Assembly: GCF_001949145.1 (NCBI RefSeq)
Contig: NW_019091385.1
Coordinates: forward strand, 1,318,318-1,382,317
Source: Acanthaster planci
Taxonomy: Eukaryota > Echinodermata > Asteroidea > Valvatida > Acanthasteridae
Direction of reading: 5' to 3'
DNA: 64,000 nt
Shown here: piece after piece, positions 58,666 to 64,000 of the stretch
How the letters are laid out: each line of letters starts with the position of its first letter
Position numbering within the stretch: the stretch's first letter is position 1
The notes under the pieces: generated by a model
What the model saw: only the letters and a program-made list of their open reading frames with translations
What the model was told of the DNA's origin: nothing
The model's database searches: none
Program-made: the position numbers and the translations under genes

Positions 58666-61600
58666 TACTCCTTGAACACCATAAAACCCCTGTGTATTTC
58701 CAAAAAGGTGTTTAATTTTAAACGGTTATGTTTACAATGACTCAAAGACGGGTTTATAATCGGCGCTGGTCTGGTGTTATTATTCGTTACCATTTTTTTC
58801 TTTATTGTTTCTTTATTGTTTGTTTTGATTTTATACTTACACTCATTGATGGGGAGAGTTTGAAAGGGGTGCCACTGAACAAAGAATACGAACTTGCAGT
58901 ATTTTTCAACTAAAATACATTTTTGGTTCTGAGTGTCTAGGGAGCCTGTCTCCAAACGCTGCCTATCATGAACCATACACTTGCTTTTCCAGTTGTCATT
59001 TGACCTTACCCTTGATGGCGTTGCTGGTCCCCGCCCCACACCAATTTCCCTCCCGAAGAACAATAATTTAGTGCGACTGAGGTCGACGGGCTCGCGATCG
59101 TTCAACCAGAACAATTAACAAAGTTGGTGCGAGGGCTTGTGATGATGATGCCATCAATATTTCATGAAAGGTAATCGCACTCGCTCGTATTTAATCCCGG
59201 AAAAGGGGGTAAACACTGGCAGGGGGCGTATGCTATCAGTGGCTTTTGAATTGAGGGACTATGATTAATGATATCAACAGCGCGTTGTGAGGCCTAGTCA
59301 CCCAGGTTATTCTACGTAATAACGGTCGTTCACGTGTGTAGCTATGCGCCGCTCAATAGCAGGGCGAAATGTGATGGTAGCGAACCTGGAAAACGGATCG
59401 GATTTCCACGAAGGGATACACGAGGCCTTGAGGGTCAATGGGTTCTCGCGGGCGTGTGTGCTTGCACCTGGCACCGTGACGGTGCTGCACAGAATGTTTC
59501 GGGGTTCTTCACGATCCTTCGACCCAGTTCGCAATAATTCGCACGGTCAGGTTTATCGGTAGGAATTGAGCAGCCAACGCCTTTACTTCGAAACCGAACT
59601 CGAGGTCATTGTAATGCTCTTTCCACATTTGCATACAGTGTACTGACATTTGAAATCAAAGTCTTGAAGTTTAATCTGGTTTTCTGGTTAAAAACACACC
59701 ATTTGTTAGCTACGCAAATTGACGATTTCTGCAAGAATTTCCCTTAGCCATCTGGGAAACAAGCACAGGTTTTAGTCAGTTTTAAAGAAAATGATTCCAC
59801 CGGTATGTTCACCCTATCGCGCCATTGTATGATGGGGAGTGATCACATTAGAGTCGGGCCTTGTGGAGCTACGAGCTATCGGGTCAGCAGGGTGTGACGT
59901 GCTTGCAAGAAAGGCGGGTTTTGGTTTGAAGAATGACCTGTTTCCTTTGGTTTAACTTAAGTGCCTTCAGTCAAAATCAGTTGACAACTCTTTCTAAGGT
60001 TAACCAGTTTGCTGTGAAATCATTGAAAAGCGTATACATGTAGGATCTATCTCATGTGGTCGAATTTGTGTCGTCAGAGTGATGCAGGTCATCAAAACGA
60101 GGGTTTTTCCCTTCGCTTTTAAGGGCATCGCGCCTTCAGTACTTTTCGAAGCTGTCACAAACCAAAGTTTCCTCGGGCTCAACTTGAACCCACGAAGTCT
60201 GCTTTGCTACTGCCGAGGCCTTGCCAACCATCAGTTTACAACCCCTCGAGCTCAGTTCAGTCAAACACCAACAGAAAAAGGTCCGTCTCTGCGCCGCCAA
60301 CCTGCGACCTGGCAAACGGATCTCTTATCCTGATGCCGGTGCCCCTGAAATAAGTGTACTTTTTGACGCGCCTGGTCCACTCTGAAAGGCTTACAACGTC
60401 CTCGAATCGTGCTAATGACTTTATCGACCCGGTGGACATCGCACTTTTTTTCTCGCTCTCACAGTCACTTCGAAAATAAAGCTTGCCCCCTCCCATTGCG
60501 CATATAATACATTATTTTCCCCGTAGGGTCGATGCCATCCTGTTACTTCAAACGACTGTGCACGGGCAAATGAACAAGCCAGCTGTACCCACGCCAACAA
60601 ACATGAAACGAGTTCGCTTTACCAAGAATCGGGGGGGGGTATTCAGGGAGCTCGACCTTGCCAGGGATTGGGCTCAGTAATGAGGTCATATCGATCGAGA
60701 GACCCTTTACACTGGGATAATGGTGTCCCGCTGGATGACGCACACCGTGTATCTACCAAAGAAAATTCAGCCTAAAGCGAACCCCCCCCCCCGTAATCGG
60801 ATTTCGTCGGAAGTGAAACCAGTCATTCCCTGCATGGCGGCTCTTAGAAATATGAAAGTTGTATACCACTTAAACCTGCTACTTTGGTGCAGCCGAATAT
60901 TACTTTTAGACACTTCCAATTTGCAGTTTCTCACTGCAAATAAGTCTTATGTTCTATCAAAATAAGTTAAAATAATACTGTTGTTTGAAGTTTCAATGAT
61001 GTCAGATAATGGAATTTTTTATAGCTCCGTGGTCAGATGTAATAAGTATGTGAGACTTGAGCGGCGCGACTTTTTTGCCAAATGATATAAATTCATTTCA
61101 AACTTATCTGCCGGGTAGAGCAAGGTATCAAAATATTGCTCCTAAGTCAATAAGCCAGTAAACTACAATTTAATCAGTAAAGGAAAAAAACACGAAAATT
61201 GACCTAATATTGCACGATTGATTATGAGTCAGGAGCATCAACACACAAGTCTTCAAAACATCCTTCCAGGCATAATTGTAACGAGTAATTGCCGGCTTGC
61301 CTCCCATCTGCAAAACCCACAACAACGGGCCTGTACCTTTAAAGTACATTTACGTTGAGCACCAATGCATGCAATGTTCCTGATGTTTATGTCCTGTGCA
61401 TGTGCGTTATGCGTCAGTCCAGACCTCTGCTGTTGTTTTGTCGATCCATTCAAAGGTACGTTGCGTCAGCGGTATAAGCGAGAGTAGGCACAATGCTGCC
61501 TGACCTCATTAAGGGATGACTTTCGATGGGTTGGAGATTTGGGGCTACATGGGGATGACTAAAAAGCGGTCGGCTTGCAATGAACATAATTGGACAAACT

Positions 61601-62246
61601 CTATTTAAAGTAACATCGGCGCTCTTATAGTTATATGTCTTCAAATTTATTTTGGTTTGTCCTTTTGCCGTTTGTTTGTATTTCACCTCGGGAAAACTCA
61701 AGCCACTACAGTATATCTTTGCTGTAGTGTGAGAAAGTGTGGAAGTACTTTTAAATATGAAACAGTTCTTTTTAAGCAAATTCACAGGTTTCATTGGTAT
61801 TTGTGTACTTCGAAAGGCCAGCACAATAAATTCTCATATTGACTAAGGTTTGCGATAGTCTAAAATGACTATTCACCAAAATCAGCCTGAGAAGCCAGGA
61901 TATTGTACTTTGCCAGTCGGTCTAGCTGACTATCTTGCCAAGATAGCGAACGAAGTGGCGTCATATAATGAACAAACACCCTGAAAATCGTGTCAACAAG
62001 AAAAAACGTTTTCATGCGCGGGATATCATCATTCCCACTGCGCATGCCTTTGTTGTCTTTTGTTGGTGCTGTCACGTGCACACGACCTTGAACCCTGTTT
62101 GCAATACTAACTGCATATGCCAGCGTCGGGTCACCGGGGACCTTGACCGCACACATTCGTTTGCTCGAATTTTCTGAAAGTCACAGCATTTCTGCGAACA
62201 CGTAGGCTTCACCTGCTATCAGTAAACAACTTTGCGGATGTGAGCC
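58666..62246. other. Intergenic stretch, weak frames only
   Basis: Frames near 59.3-59.6 and 60.3-60.5 kb have plausible composition on both strands at once, which argues against any one of them. A run of ten C lies at about 60783. No gene is supported. Confidence 0.4.
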
Positions 62247-62345
62247 CATTCAAATCGTGGACGTTATAAACACTAATAGAGGACAATAGGCCCGTCCAGG
62301 TTTGAGTGAGGGTCCATGATTGGAAAACGTGTACAAATCCTTCGG
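62247..62345. repeat. Dispersed copy of the 5.5-kb tandem unit
   Basis: CATTCAAATCGTGGAC, AGAGGACAATAGG and GATTGGAAAACGTGTACAAA occur in the same order as in the units at 5540-5985. This single truncated copy shows that the unit is a dispersed family. Confidence 0.6.
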
Positions 62346-62475
62346 GAAAAAAGTCCAGTGCTGTTCTCCCCGTAGTAGGACAGTAACTTATATATGTATG
62401 TCAAGTTTGGAGTAACTTAATTGGTCGAATTCATGCCAATGACAATGCGGTAATTGGAGAATACACTGAAAAACA

Positions 62476-62600
62476 GGTGTTATGAACACGTTGTGGTGTT
62501 TATCTTGTAAACAAAGACGTGTTGAAGTGTTACTAAATTTAGACACAAAGACACATGTTGGTGTTAATAACAGGACACAAAATGCGTTTCAAAGAGTGTT
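62476..62600. repeat. Dispersed AACACG/GTGTT repeat, copy 2
   Basis: Second copy of the family at 58521-58665, in the same orientation. It is preceded by ACACTGAAAAACAGGTGTT, which may be its true terminus. Confidence 0.6.
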
Positions 62601-64000
62601 TAAGAAGTAAAATATTCGAAGTTTTTCCTTCTAATGTTTTGAATCATAGAATTGTTGTACCTTCTCCTGAGCTCGTAAAGAAAGCCTGTTCACATCTGAT
62701 ATATTTGCTTTATTAATGCGCGTTCGGTCACTTGTACAATGCTTAGCTAGCTATCTGCGACGTCTTACGATCTCTGAAAAGGTTGAGAAAAGTTAAATTT
62801 GGTTTCTCTCATCTTCAAGTCTCAAAATGTTTTAAAGCCACCCGTAGGCCTAGTTTCGTTATGAAATGAATCTCGTGACGAGACAATCATGAGATTTGTT
62901 GGATGGAGACAGTGCTTGGAGAACAGTTAAAGGAAGGCTCTGGTTTGTCGTGATTGTAGGTCTGCAACTCATCTCAAAATTCCCTGAAGAAGGAATACAG
63001 TACTGGAGTTGAAATTTGGAACGAGCATTATGGGGTGTCGAAGCAATGATGCGGCATCTTGAAGTTGAACCGTAGGAGACGTGTACGCGACTGATTGCCC
63101 GGATCGGCCCTGTCGAGAACCGTCAGGGTTACGGCACTACCAGTGAAAGCATTAATGGCCTTAAACTTATTATCTAGTCGATATTGATTCCAACAACATC
63201 CACAGGGACAGTGTCAGTGTCATGGATGTTGTTTGTCCCTGGCGAAGAAAGTCCAACTGAATGCACGGCCTTTGAAGACGTCAGCGCGAGGGATGAGTCG
63301 AGGCCAGTTCGCCGATCGATGCATTTTCCACCGGACCATACCGAGCGTGAAAGTAAAGTCTGTATACTGCGTACGCAGCGAGTAGAATCGCATCGCGACA
63401 AGACAAAAACAAAGACGACAATGATGATGATGATGATGTCTACGAGATTTGTTATTAACACTTTGTGTATTTCCCGAGTGAGCTCCCTGTTCTGTCTTTA
63501 ATGTCAGTGCTCTTCGAGAGTAAAAGGGGTTTCCGTTTGTAAACAGCGTGGTTCTTATTAAGCCACGTGAATGAAGAACAATTCGCGTGCAGGAACGATC
63601 AACGTAGAGCTGTGAGAAATCTCCAAGTAAACTGAAGAGCATAATAATTTGTTGGAAACTCAGGTATCCGTATTTCCACTGAAGTTGACAATCATCTTAT
63701 CCTCTCCTCCACTGGAAAAAGGGGGATTTGTTTGAAATCCTTTCGCTTTTCGACGCACGTGAGCACAGAGACGGGTGCACGTGCCGCTGGAAATAAACAC
63801 TGTGTTATTGTTCGCTTATTTCCGGTATTTCTGCAACTTCGTCATCAATTAAAGAAAAAGCGTCAACAAGACTCTTGGTCGATTTTTATGGTTTCTTCCC
63901 CCAATATAAATGTACTAAGCTGAAATGTTTATTACGCTGATTGTAGAAAACTTCAGTTCGTAATTTGATGGCCATCCCCGGCCAAGGCCAGGAAGAGCAA
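62601..64000. other. Intergenic stretch to window end
   Basis: Contains an ATG/GAT trinucleotide microsatellite at 63419-63439, about seven units. It makes His-rich or Met-rich runs in frames at 63184-63642, which are not trusted. Nothing else is supported. Confidence 0.45.

Overview
This window looks like nuclear DNA from an animal, most likely a marine invertebrate. Long bacterial-style open frames are absent. Candidate coding segments are short and flanked by GT/AG splice consensus. The sequence carries many foldback (MITE-like) elements, minisatellites, microsatellites, TACATGTA palindromes and C/G homopolymer runs, plus one scaffold gap (337 N at 36022-36358). Frequent TACATGTA and AGGCCTA words would suit a deuterostome such as a hemichordate, echinoderm or amphioxus, but I cannot name the species.

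The best-supported gene is an intronless-looking minus-strand gene at 56062-56850. It encodes a 262-residue PH-domain protein with an acidic C-terminal region, and a CCAAT box and TATA box lie just upstream. The second firm protein signal is a minus-strand THAP zinc-finger remnant at 49148-49399. It is broken by a stop codon exactly where the first zinc-binding cysteine should be.

The remaining coding calls are inferred from splice sites and reading phase. They are: a possible five-exon minus-strand gene at 16775-20372; a possible two-exon minus-strand gene at 37621-38421; a plus-strand signal-peptide first exon at 11539-11620; a small plus-strand frame at 15628-15861; and single exon candidates near 8.8, 22.1-22.5, 26.2-26.5, 28.3, 41.7 and 53.9 kb. 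None has a family I recognise. They should be read as hypotheses.

Most of the window is intergenic or intronic. Its clearest structure is repeats: long inverted repeats at 0.84-1.03, 14.05-14.15, 19.72-19.85, 35.21-35.34 and 44.16-44.36 kb; a seven-copy 28-bp minisatellite at 30.55 kb; degenerate tandem units at 5.5-6.0 and 17.3-17.8 kb; two dispersed families each seen twice; and a tRNA-derived element at 27.34 kb. The octamer TGACGTCA (CRE/ATF core) occurs ten times, about tenfold more than base composition predicts. I found no CRISPR array, operon, defence system, intact transposase or other clearly new multi-gene system.
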